Shown: positions 15,674 to 22,364 of the stretch, in pieces
Layout: each line of letters starts with the position of its first letter
How positions within the stretch are numbered: the stretch's first letter is position 1
DNA from: an uncultured Clostridia bacterium
GTDB taxonomy: Bacteria; Bacillota; Clostridia; Christensenellales; Borkfalkiaceae
NCBI GenBank assembly: GCA_934249265.1
Contig: CAKQKQ010000025.1
Span: 1 to 22,364 of the forward strand
DNA: 22,364 nucleotides
Direction of reading: 5' to 3'
Position numbers and translations under genes: made by a program
The notes under the pieces: model-generated
What the model saw: the letters and a program-made list of their open reading frames with translations, nothing else
Told to the model about the DNA's origin: nothing
Database searches by the model: none

Positions 15674-15700
15674 TTAAACCGCAATATTAAATCGGTTTAA
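15674..15700. repeat. Inverted repeat upstream of the 469-aa lipoprotein gene
   Basis: TTAAACCG (15674-15681) and CGGTTTAA (15693-15700) form perfect 8-bp arms around an 11-bp AT-rich spacer, about 33 bp upstream of the start codon. The arms resemble those of the hairpin units at 18661-18860, upstream of the paralogous gene. Confidence 0.5.
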
Positions 15701-15753
15701 ATTTGTTTCGGCTTTAAACCCTTTTAAATTTTAAAAACATAATTTATTTACGC

Positions 15754-15813
15754 GGCGATATATTGTAAATTTATTGTCGCTATATCGTTGACAATTGCCG
15801 ACACTATATCGCC
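15754..15813. repeat. Nested inverted repeat between the two lipoprotein genes
   Basis: GGCGATATA (15754-15762) pairs with TATATCGCC (15805-15813), and TGTCG/CGACA pairs inside it. It lies 17 bp past the stop of the 933-aa gene and could fold at the mRNA 3' end, but has no clear T-tract. Confidence 0.4.
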
Positions 15814-15829
15814 CGCACTACACTCTTTA

Positions 15830-18631
15830 CTACATTACCTTGCAAACAACCACGTAAATTCTGCTTTCGCTACAAGTAATTTCGGGTCGGCTGTTATCGG
15901 TAATTTGCACTCCGTCTGCCTCGATTAGAGGATACGTATCGCCTAAAATCGACGTTTTAAACACGCCGCCCACGTCTTTTAAATAACATAAATCTATTGC
16001 GCGAAACTCGCCGAATTCCCTTACGGCGATAACTATCGCTTTGCCCTCTGGCACGATCATTTTTGCGTACAAAGTGTACTCTTCTTCGTCCGCCACAAGC
16101 GACGTAAACTCTGTCGTCATTTCTTTATCGGTATAAATTACAAACATATTCGGGTCAACGCTGTAAGCAAACAACGGTTTTGTGCAACCCTCGCCCACGT
16201 CGGCTAAATAATTTTTAACGTCCGCCGCCGTAACGGTGCTGCCGATTTTTATTCCGGATAAACTGTAATTATAATTATATCCGTTGATATAAAATTGTAT
16301 GCTGCTCACGTATTCGTCACGCGTGGTTTCGGTTTCGTCGGAAATTTTATTGTAAGCCTCTTCGTCAAAACTATATCCGTAATACCACGTTTCGTTGTAA
16401 GCAGAAACGACTTTTCTTTCGTTATAATTGACGGATTGAGAATTTTCACTGTCGATTTTTATGATACGACCGCCGCTTGCGACCATTTCAAAATGTTTAA
16501 CGTATAAATCATAGCAGTAATCGTCAGCGGAATTTCTTTCGTCTTTTAATTGAAGTAAAGTGCGGAAAGACAACGAAACGCTGCCGTCGTCGTTGCGCTT
16601 TATTGAATATTGATCCAACGAGACAAGCATCGAGTCTTGATAAATACCCTCAAACGCCGCGCTTAAAACCGAGCAAAAATCTTGATAAGTAGTTACTTCT
16701 TGATTTACGACAAAATCTCCGAACCATTTAGTTTTAGCGGGCGAAAACCTTACGTAAGAGTCAGCCGTGACCGACGGCTTTTTAAGTGTTCCGTACCTTT
16801 TATCCGAAGAATCGATTTTTACTTCTTTTAATCTCAATTTTCCGTCAACGTTGACAAGTTTGAGTGCTTTTGTCTCTTTCATCAACATGACGTCAACGCC
16901 GTCTTGAACTTCAGTGAGTATCCAATCATATAAATACCTGTTGCCGAAACGCGTTTCTAATTCAGTGTACGAACCTGTTTTTACGTAAGTCTTTAAATCT
17001 TGGTCGTATTCTAAATTTTCGTAATAATATTTATATGAATATTCGTCGCCTTTAAAATTTATAGAATTTTTATAAGCATTATAAAAATCGGAAAAATTTT
17101 CTTCAATCGGTATTTCTTGAGTATATCCGCACTCTTTGCAAACCTTTTTGCCGTCTTGATAAATCAAGTTATGCAAGCCCCAATTAAACTGTTCGTTAGG
17201 ACACTCGTTGCAACCGTGCCAATGCGCTTGCTCGTTGTATTCCCACTCGGGAAGCGCGCCGTGCTCCACTTGGGGCGGAGTTTGATTATATTCTCCGTCG
17301 TAAAGCACCCAATATACGCCGCCGTCTTGACACACAAACGAACTATACGACTCGGGTTTTACTCCGTCAACAGTCAACAACGTATAGTTTGTTAAAGTAT
17401 CTCTGGGGTAAAATCTTTTGCCAGCATCCCAAAGATAAGCGATTTGAAGACCTACCGCATTTTTATCGTCGTAAATATTAGTGACCATAGTGACGACAAT
17501 TGCCTTGCCCTCGGGCGCGGAGAATTTGAGATAAATATCGTATTCGTCTTTATCCGTAACCACGCTTGTAAACGGCGTAGTCATTTGTTTATCGGTGTAA
17601 AGGTCAAACATGCCCTCTTCACTGCCGCTCCTTACAAATTTACCCACGTGAGACAAAAGATCTGCGGTTAAGTCTTCCACTGTAACGGTATCGCCGAAAA
17701 GTGCTTCGTCGTAATTAAAAGTCGTGTCGCAACCCTCGACGTATATAGTAAAGTCAACGTAATAAGCGTTTGTCGTATCGTCGGTCGTCGTGTCTATCGC
17801 GTCGAGACCTTTTTGGTCGAATTCGTAAGTTATTTCGTTGTCTCTACGCGTTTTTGCGTATGTATTTTTAGACGAATCGGCATAGAAAGTTTCGCTGCTC
17901 ATTTCGTCTACCGTGTTTATGACTTTACCGTCTTTTACCGTGAGAGAGAAAAAGCCCGTCTCTTTATAAGAATAGTTTTCCTCGTCGGAATAGTCGGTTT
18001 GACCTTCGGTAGTATATTTTATAATGAGCGAAACCGAACCGTCGGAATTTTTCTTAAATTCAATCGTATTAGGCTCTTCGCCGCCGTCTTCGGCAAAAAA
18101 CGCTTTAATGTCTTCGACTAAACTATTTAAGTCATTGCCATTATCTATGCCGTAATCGTCAAGCAATTCGCTCGGAGTAAAATGCAACATTTCGTACGAG
18201 AAATAATTAGGGCTTACGTAACTCGCCGATTTGGTATATTCTTCTTCGTCTTCGTCCCAGCCGTAAGTAAACAGTCTACCGCACTTTACGTCTCCGTTTA
18301 ACGAGGGCTGCAAAACGTACGTAGACTCGTCGTCCATTACGTAATCGCCGCCGTTTTCTGCGCTGTAATGACTGTAAAGGTGATAATACTTTTCGCCGCC
18401 ATCCCAAGATTCGCTTATAACGCTTTTGTATTTTTCGCCGTTTTCTTCGTTTTCTTCAACGCGCTTTAAGGTAAATTTGCCTTCGTAGTTTAACGTTCCG
18501 TCTCTGCCTTTAACCCAATAGGCGGCGTTTTCTTTTTGCGTGTAAGTCTTTTTCTTTTTACCGCACGCGGCAAATGATGAAAAAGAAAACACAAGGACAA
18601 GCATCATCAATACAACAACTAATTTTTTCAT
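15830..18631 (-). CDS. Large lipoprotein with two copies of an unrecognised domain joined by a Cys/His linker
   Basis: The 933-aa protein has a signal peptide and lipobox FAAC with Cys23, followed by GKKKK. Two homologous halves (about 35-445 and 510-930) each match the 469-aa paralogue downstream. Landmarks occur twice: TTTDDTTNAYYVDF/TETTRDEYVSSIQF, LYTDKQMTTPFTS/IYTDKEMTTEFTS, PEGKAIVV/PEGKAIVI, and IAYLWDAG/LCYLKDVG. Between them, residues 470-503 carry H-W-H-G-C-N-E-C, H487 and C-K-E-C-G (Cys474, 477, 498, 501), a zinc-ribbon-like module of a kind found between repeats in clostridial surface proteins. No catalytic motif was seen; ligand binding or an envelope-structure role is possible. 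The start is supported by GGAG 7 nt upstream. A hairpin-repeat array and a TetR gene lie directly upstream on the same strand. Confidence 0.78.
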   Translation of the reverse strand: MKKLVVVLMMLVLVFSFSSFAACGKKKKTYTQKENAAYWVKGRDGTLNYEGKFTLKRVEENEENGEKYKSVISESWDGGEKYYHLYSHYSAENGGDYVMDDESTYVLQPSLNGDVKCGRLFTYGWDEDEEEYTKSASYVSPNYFSYEMLHFTPSELLDDYGIDNGNDLNSLVEDIKAFFAEDGGEEPNTIEFKKNSDGSVSLIIKYTTEGQTDYSDEENYSYKETGFFSLTVKDGKVINTVDEMSSETFYADSSKNTYAKTRRDNEITYEFDQKGLDAIDTTTDDTTNAYYVDFTIYVEGCDTTFNYDEALFGDTVTVEDLTADLLSHVGKFVRSGSEEGMFDLYTDKQMTTPFTSVVTDKDEYDIYLKFSAPEGKAIVVTMVTNIYDDKNAVGLQIAYLWDAGKRFYPRDTLTNYTLLTVDGVKPESYSSFVCQDGGVYWVLYDGEYNQTPPQVEHGALPEWEYNEQAHWHGCNECPNEQFNWGLHNLIYQDGKKVCKECGYTQEIPIEENFSDFYNAYKNSINFKGDEYSYKYYYENLEYDQDLKTYVKTGSYTELETRFGNRYLYDWILTEVQDGVDVMLMKETKALKLVNVDGKLRLKEVKIDSSDKRYGTLKKPSVTADSYVRFSPAKTKWFGDFVVNQEVTTYQDFCSVLSAAFEGIYQDSMLVSLDQYSIKRNDDGSVSLSFRTLLQLKDERNSADDYCYDLYVKHFEMVASGGRIIKIDSENSQSVNYNERKVVSAYNETWYYGYSFDEEAYNKISDETETTRDEYVSSIQFYINGYNYNYSLSGIKIGSTVTAADVKNYLADVGEGCTKPLFAYSVDPNMFVIYTDKEMTTEFTSLVADEEEYTLYAKMIVPEGKAIVIAVREFGEFRAIDLCYLKDVGGVFKTSILGDTYPLIEADGVQITDNSRPEITCSESRIYVVVCKVM

Positions 18632-18660
18632 CGCTCTTCTCCGTTTTTTATTTTATTTTT

Positions 18661-18860
18661 TTAGTTTAAACCTCTCGGTTTTTTATTTAAACCTTGCGAT
18701 TTAATACTTATTTATTTCATTTTTTATTTAAGCCTTGCGGCTAATTTCTTTTTAAACCTTGCGGTTTAATATTTTATTAAATTACGCCTTGCGAATTAAA
18801 ACTTTTACTTAAACCTCGCGGTTAATTTTTTTCCACGCCTTGCGACTTAATATTTTTTTA
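18661..18860. repeat. Array of seven degenerate hairpin repeats around CCTTGCGG
   Basis: Seven units centred on CCTTGCG-like cores at 18671, 18692, 18733, 18757, 18787, 18814 and 18838 fill the gap between the TetR gene and the 933-aa lipoprotein gene. The clearest unit is TTAAACC-TTGC-GGTTTAA (18753-18769), a 7-bp stem with a 4-nt loop followed by a T-rich tail. Others keep the CC/GG base of the stem and loop but vary outside. Spacing is irregular (21-41 bp) and units are not identical, which excludes CRISPR. No clear promoter for the lipoprotein was found in the region. Confidence 0.65.
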
Positions 18861-18874
18861 TTTTCCTATTCCCT

Positions 18875-19573
18875 TTAATTTTCAGAGGAGTTTTCCGAAA
18901 ATTTAAAATCGAAAGTCATTTCAAGCATTGCAAACAACTGTTTAAACACTCTGTTTGCCGTAGCGACTATATCCATTGCCGCCACCGTTGCGATCGCTTT
19001 TTCGGCGACTTCCGTCGGCACGTGATACACATCGAAAGCCATGCGCAAAAATCGCTCGGTTTTTTTCTTTAACGTGAAATAAACGTCGCATCTGCGCACC
19101 ATAAACGAGCGCATCATACCCGACGAGCCGAGTTCCGCTTCGTAAAAGTCGCTGTCGGTCCAACTCGGGTTGTATTGCGCGAAAAACTTTGCGTTTTCTT
19201 TAGCCGTCATTTGACATATATATTCGCAAAGTTTTGGTTGTGTGTACGCTTCGATATAAATTTCGTTTATATTTTCGTTAAATTCGGTAATCGCCAACTG
19301 AATTGCCGTCTCAATTGCGTACACAACTACGTCGTTTTCTTTGCCGAGTGCCGAGCGCGCCATTGCAAACTGCTTGTCAAACATAAAGTCAACCAGCGAA
19401 AACAACACGCCGTCTTTGGTGTGGAAAGCGTTTTGAAACGTGCCCGCCGATACGTCCGCTTCCTTTAAAATGTCCATCATAGTGGTTTGTTTAAAGCCCT
19501 TTTCGATAAACATACGCACGCACGCCGTGAGTATGCGTTTTTGCGGGTCTTTTACTTCTTTTCTCGAAATCAT
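18875..19573 (-). CDS. TetR/AcrR-family transcriptional regulator
   Basis: The 232-aa protein begins with a TetR DNA-binding domain (about 10-57): RILTACVRMFIEKGFKQTTMMDILKEADVSAGTFQNAFHTKDGVL matches the family helix pattern, with the helix-turn-helix at about 32-52. The remainder is helical and would bind an unknown ligand and dimerise. AGGAG lies 5 nt before the ATG. A 16-bp palindrome at its own promoter suggests autorepression. It is on the same strand as the two lipoprotein genes downstream, separated from them by 243 bp of hairpin repeats, so those genes are possible targets. It is not closely similar to the other TetR protein in the window. Confidence 0.87.
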   Translation of the reverse strand: MISRKEVKDPQKRILTACVRMFIEKGFKQTTMMDILKEADVSAGTFQNAFHTKDGVLFSLVDFMFDKQFAMARSALGKENDVVVYAIETAIQLAITEFNENINEIYIEAYTQPKLCEYICQMTAKENAKFFAQYNPSWTDSDFYEAELGSSGMMRSFMVRRCDVYFTLKKKTERFLRMAFDVYHVPTEVAEKAIATVAAMDIVATANRVFKQLFAMLEMTFDFKFSENSSEN

Positions 19574-19606
19574 TTTTACTCCTATCGTACTAATTTGGTT
19601 TGCATT

Positions 19607-19622
19607 TTGGGTTACAACCCAA
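19607..19622. promoter_or_regulatory. Palindromic operator at the TetR (18875-19573) promoter
   Basis: TTGGGTT-AC-AACCCAA is a perfect 16-bp palindrome covering the predicted transcription start, directly next to the -10 box. This is a typical position for TetR autorepression. Confidence 0.55.
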
Positions 19623-19650
19623 TATTAACATATTTTTCAGATAAAATCAA
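19622..19650 (-). promoter_or_regulatory. Candidate promoter of the TetR gene at 18875-19573
   Basis: TTGATT (19645-19650) and TAATAT (19622-19627) are spaced by 17 bp on the minus strand. Both boxes are moderate matches. The start would fall at about 19615, inside the palindrome. Confidence 0.5.
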
Positions 19651-19779
19651 CAATTATTTATAAAAATTTAATTTATTTTCATCAAATTTTAAAGGGAATT
19701 TAAAAATTTTTTTAAAGGCGATTTAAAAACCGATTAAATGCGGCGCGATTAAACGATATTAAATACAAATTTTTTAGCA

Positions 19780-19808
19780 TTGACAAACAAACCCGACTAA
19801 AGTATAAT
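19780..19808 (+). promoter_or_regulatory. Consensus sigma-A promoter of the two-component operon
   Basis: TTGACA (19780-19785) and TATAAT (19803-19808) are both perfect and spaced by 17 bp. The predicted leader is about 99 nt. The remaining 130 bp back to the TetR promoter is AT-rich with no other feature recognised. Confidence 0.85.
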
Positions 19809-19823
19809 TAAAAATAAATAAAT

Positions 19824-19891
19824 CGGCGTAAATTTAATTTTGACTGCGTTTTTTAAACTTGAATTAAGGATTACGCGGTAAAATTAAGCCG
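19824..19891 (+). other. Potential folded 5' leader of the response regulator mRNA
   Basis: CGGC (19824-19827) and TTAATTTT (19834-19841) can pair with AAAATTAAGCCG (19880-19891), leaving a 6-nt bulge and enclosing a short GCGT/ACGC stem. The ribosome binding site follows 9 nt later. No terminator lies in it. Confidence 0.3.
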
Positions 19892-19913
19892 AAAAGACAA
19901 AGGAGTTTATTTT

Positions 19914-20597
19914 ATGCGTATTTTGCTTGCCGAAGACGAACAGGCTCTTGCGAAGGCTATTGTAAAGATTTTTGAAAAAAACAACTACTCTGCCGACGCC
20001 GTGTTTAACGGAGAAGACGCGCTTTTGTATATTCAATCGGGCAATTACGACGTAGCCGTGCTTGACATAATGATGCCCAAGGCAGACGGAATTACCGTGC
20101 TTAAAAAAGTAAGGCAGTCGGGCAACAATATACCCATTTTATTGCTTACGGCAAAATCGGAAATAGAAGACAGAGTTTTGGGTCTCGACAGCGGCGCAAA
20201 TGACTATCTTCCAAAGCCTTTCGACACGAGAGAACTGCTCGCCCGCATACGCGCAATTACACGTACCAAAGCCGAAACGGACACAAAACTTAAAGCGGGC
20301 AATATTTCACTCGACAGAACGACCTTTGAACTGTCTTCCCCGTCGGGGAGTTTTAGACTGACGAATAAAGAATATCAATTGCTTGAGTATTTTATGTCTT
20401 ATCCAAAAAGGGTTTTGTCCACCGAGCAAATAATGGAAAAAGTTTGGGGATATGACAGCGACGCCGAAATAAACGTCGTGTGGGTGTACATTTCTTACTT
20501 ACGCAAAAAATTGTCCGCGCTTAACGCCGACGTGCAAATAAAAGCGTCGAGAAACGCGGGATATTACTTGGAGATTTGCAATGATAAACAAACTTAA
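19914..20597 (+). CDS. OmpR/PhoB-family response regulator
   Basis: The 227-aa protein is a DNA-binding response regulator. The receiver domain (1-115) has the acidic pocket E7-D8, the phosphorylation site Asp51 in VLDIMMP, Thr79 and Lys101 (LPKPF). The C-terminal winged helix (about 128-222) carries the LTNKEYQLLEYFM start, the EQIMEKVWGYD turn and the NVVWVYISYLRKKL recognition helix. AGGAG lies 8 nt before the ATG. The gene overlaps the kinase gene by 17 bp, so the two form an operon and a cognate pair. Target genes are unknown; nearby envelope genes are candidates. Confidence 0.93.
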   Translation: MRILLAEDEQALAKAIVKIFEKNNYSADAVFNGEDALLYIQSGNYDVAVLDIMMPKADGITVLKKVRQSGNNIPILLLTAKSEIEDRVLGLDSGANDYLPKPFDTRELLARIRAITRTKAETDTKLKAGNISLDRTTFELSSPSGSFRLTNKEYQLLEYFMSYPKRVLSTEQIMEKVWGYDSDAEINVVWVYISYLRKKLSALNADVQIKASRNAGYYLEICNDKQT

Positions 20598-21981
20598 ACG
20601 TAAATTTATAGTCCTCGCCACGGTGTCGATACTCGTGCTTATGACCGTGCTTGTGGGGATTATGAATATAATAAATTATTCGGTCGTTATTAAAGAAATC
20701 GATTCGACGATAGAGGTTTTGTCTCACAACCCCTTTCCCGATAAAGACAACCCTCCCGACAAAAACGACCCGATAGGCGGCGATGCGACCGACAGCGGCT
20801 CTTTAAACGACGGTTCTTTAGACGGCGTTTCCGACAGTGGTTCTTTAGACAGTGCCGCGCAAGACGAAAATTCTTCAAACCAAGCCGACGCGAGCAGCGA
20901 CAATACCCCGCCCGATAAGCCTCAAAACAGCGGAGAAAACTTTATGCCGAGCGGTATGTCGCCCGAAGTGCCTTACGAGTCGAGATTTTTTACCGTGACG
21001 ATATCGAGCGACGGAAACATAATAAAATCGGACTTTTCAAAAATTTTGTCCGTTGACGAAAACACGGCAAACAAATATATAAAAATCGCGCTTAAAAGCA
21101 AAAACTCAAAAGGGTTTGCAAAACAATTCCGCTATTTAAAAAAGAGCGACGGACGGCAAACCGACATAATTTTCCTCGACTGCGGGCGAAAATTGGACTC
21201 GTACAACGCATTTTTGTGGACGAGTATAATCGTCGGCTTCGGCGGTTGCGTGATAGTTTTTGTCGTTTTCCTTTTAATTTCGGGCAAAATAGTAAAACCA
21301 ATTGCCGAAAGTTATGCAAAGCAAAAGCGGTTTATATCCGACGCGGGTCACGAAATGAAAACCCCGCTCACCATTATAAACGCAAATCTCGATTTGCTTG
21401 AAAGCGACGAAAAAAGCGAAGAACTCGACGAAATTCGCAAGCAAACCAAGCGAATGACTCAACTTACAAACAACCTCGTTTACCTTTCTAAAATGGAAGA
21501 GTCCGAGCATACCGTCAAAAAAATAGAAATGCCCCTTTCGGATATTGTTTTAGAGACGGCAAATTCGTTTAAGTCGCTGTCTTTAACTAAAGAATTAAAC
21601 TTCACCGCCGACATTACGCCGAATATTTCCATTATCGGCGCGCCCGACGCAATAAGGCAACTGACGTCGATATTGCTTGAAAACGCAATAAAATACTCCG
21701 AAAAACGCGGAACTGTGCAAATCAAACTTACTTTAAACAAAAAATCGGCGGTTTTGACCGTGTTCAACACGACCGAAACGCAAATAAACAAAGACGATTT
21801 GCCTTACGTTTTCGATAGATTTTACCGCACCGACGCATCGAGAAATTCATCTACGGGCGGCTACGGCATAGGGCTTTCTGTTGCAAAAGCCGTTATCGAG
21901 GCGCACGGCGGAAACATTAAAGCGGAAACCGAAAGCGGCAAAGATTTTTTAGTAACTGCGATTTTACCGTTAAAAGCGTGA
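20581..21981 (+). CDS. Membrane sensor histidine kinase
   Basis: The 466-aa kinase starts inside the end of the regulator gene, with GGAG 7 nt upstream. TM1 is at about 9-32 and TM2 at about 211-235, enclosing an external region. Residues 50-128 are a low-complexity Asp/Ser/Gly/Pro-rich stretch with repeated DSGSL-type units; 133-208 is a small folded part. The cytoplasmic side has the H-box DAGHEMKTPL with phospho-acceptor His257, the N-box around Asn368 (LLENAIKYSE), the F-box FDRFYR (411-416) and the G2 box GGYGIGLS (426-433). The G1 DxGxG motif is replaced by VFNTTETQI, as in many clostridial kinases with this arrangement, so activity is still expected. The stimulus is unknown. Confidence 0.93.
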   Translation: MINKLKRKFIVLATVSILVLMTVLVGIMNIINYSVVIKEIDSTIEVLSHNPFPDKDNPPDKNDPIGGDATDSGSLNDGSLDGVSDSGSLDSAAQDENSSNQADASSDNTPPDKPQNSGENFMPSGMSPEVPYESRFFTVTISSDGNIIKSDFSKILSVDENTANKYIKIALKSKNSKGFAKQFRYLKKSDGRQTDIIFLDCGRKLDSYNAFLWTSIIVGFGGCVIVFVVFLLISGKIVKPIAESYAKQKRFISDAGHEMKTPLTIINANLDLLESDEKSEELDEIRKQTKRMTQLTNNLVYLSKMEESEHTVKKIEMPLSDIVLETANSFKSLSLTKELNFTADITPNISIIGAPDAIRQLTSILLENAIKYSEKRGTVQIKLTLNKKSAVLTVFNTTETQINKDDLPYVFDRFYRTDASRNSSTGGYGIGLSVAKAVIEAHGGNIKAETESGKDFLVTAILPLKA

Positions 21982-22012
21982 TTATCTCGCTTTAACACCA
22001 CCACTCTAAAAG

Positions 22013-22068
22013 CGCACGCTAATATCACCCCGCTCTAACACCGCACGCATAATGCCGCCCCCAACACC
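22013..22068. repeat. Two-copy degenerate repeat after the kinase gene
   Basis: A unit of about 27-30 bp starting CGCACGC, with a CCCC segment and ending AACACC, occurs at 22013-22042 and again at about 22042-22068. Together with similar AACACC fragments at about 21994 and 22063, it is another C-rich degenerate intergenic repeat. The gap 21982-22299 otherwise holds only a terminator. Confidence 0.4.
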
Positions 22069-22201
22069 ACCCATTTGACACCGATACAATAATACTTCAC
22101 TTACTAATATCGACATATTGATTTCGGTGCGCTTATAAAACCGCTTTTAAAACCTTTTTATAAATAAGCGCGGCAAAAACTCAAACTAAATAAAAATTTT
22201 T

Positions 22202-22234
22202 AAAAACTCGGCAAAAATTTTTCGCCGAGTTTTT
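22202..22234 (+). terminator. Intrinsic terminator of the two-component operon
   Basis: AAAAACTCGGC (22202-22212) and GCCGAGTTTTT (22224-22234) form an 11-bp stem around an 11-nt loop, with A and T flanks that could work in both directions. It lies about 220 bp past the kinase stop. Confidence 0.7.
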
Positions 22235-22299
22235 AAATTTTAAAGTAGATTTAAGTATTAAGCGTTAAACTGTAAGCATAAAAACACGGGAGGTACGCT

Positions 22300-22364
22300 A
22301 TGATAAGTTACGTTTTTAAACGATACGAGTTGAAATATTTACTCGACGAAAAGCAATATATCGC
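22300..22364 (+). CDS. VTC-domain (polyphosphate polymerase-like) protein, partial at window end
   Basis: Only the first 21 codons are visible. The N-terminus MISYVFKRYELKYLLDEKQY has the xRYExKYLL pattern that opens VTC domains, the CYTH-like tunnel enzymes related to the yeast polyphosphate polymerase subunit Vtc4. GGGAGG lies 6 nt before the ATG. In related clostridia such genes often precede a DUF4956 membrane protein and a CotH-type kinase; these would be beyond the window. The short length limits certainty. No confident promoter was seen between the terminator at 22202 and the start. Confidence 0.65.
   Translation, partial: MISYVFKRYELKYLLDEKQYI

Noticed and set aside
18661..18860. CRISPR array
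   Set aside because: Units are short, not identical, irregularly spaced and palindromic with no unique equal-length spacers; no cas gene is present.

Overview
The window looks like chromosomal DNA from an uncultured, AT-rich member of the Clostridia (Bacillota), probably host-associated. Supporting signs are AGGAGG-type ribosome binding sites, sigma-A promoters with 17-bp spacers, T-tailed intrinsic terminators, large Cys-anchored lipoproteins with Listeria-Bacteroides and Big_2-like modules, and no periplasmic or outer-membrane genes. TGA serves as a normal stop. The genus cannot be fixed from sequence alone. No phage, transposase, CRISPR, tRNA or rRNA gene was seen.

Layout: 1-1319 (minus) is a short unknown gene abutting a DUF1538 membrane protein that runs off the left edge. 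1320-1750 holds promoters and a degenerate GC-rich repeat. 1751-2458 (plus) is an RsuA-type pseudouridine synthase that appears to be leaderless. 2708-6394 (minus) is a 1228-aa lipoprotein joining an SGNH-like domain without its usual catalytic residues to an intact-looking glycerophosphodiester phosphodiesterase domain. Its upstream region (6469-6666) encodes a strongly structured RNA with its own promoter and terminator, either an attenuating leader or a separate small RNA. 6948-9578 (minus) is an SF2 helicase with two membrane segments. 9867-13151 (minus) is an MMPL/RND-type transporter divergent from a TetR regulator (13462-14046). 14232-18631 (minus) carries two paralogous lipoproteins, one with a single copy and one with two copies of an unrecognised domain. 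A second TetR gene follows (18875-19573), then a response regulator/histidine kinase pair on the plus strand (19914-21981), and the first codons of a VTC-domain protein (22300 onward).

How it fits together: most of the coding capacity concerns the cell envelope (lipoproteins, exporter, membrane helicase, sensor kinase, VTC polymerase). The TetR/MMPL pair is a classic divergent efflux arrangement. The second TetR lies directly upstream of the two paralogous lipoproteins and may control them. The two-component pair has a near-consensus promoter and translational overlap.

Most unusual points: the structured RNA at 6469-6666, whose predicted first nucleotide opens a 17-bp helix and whose terminator has a competing 15-bp helix; 87-residue periodic repeats in the transporter's second external loop; the membrane-anchored helicase; the seven-unit hairpin repeat array at 18661-18860; and the leaderless start of the pseudouridine synthase.
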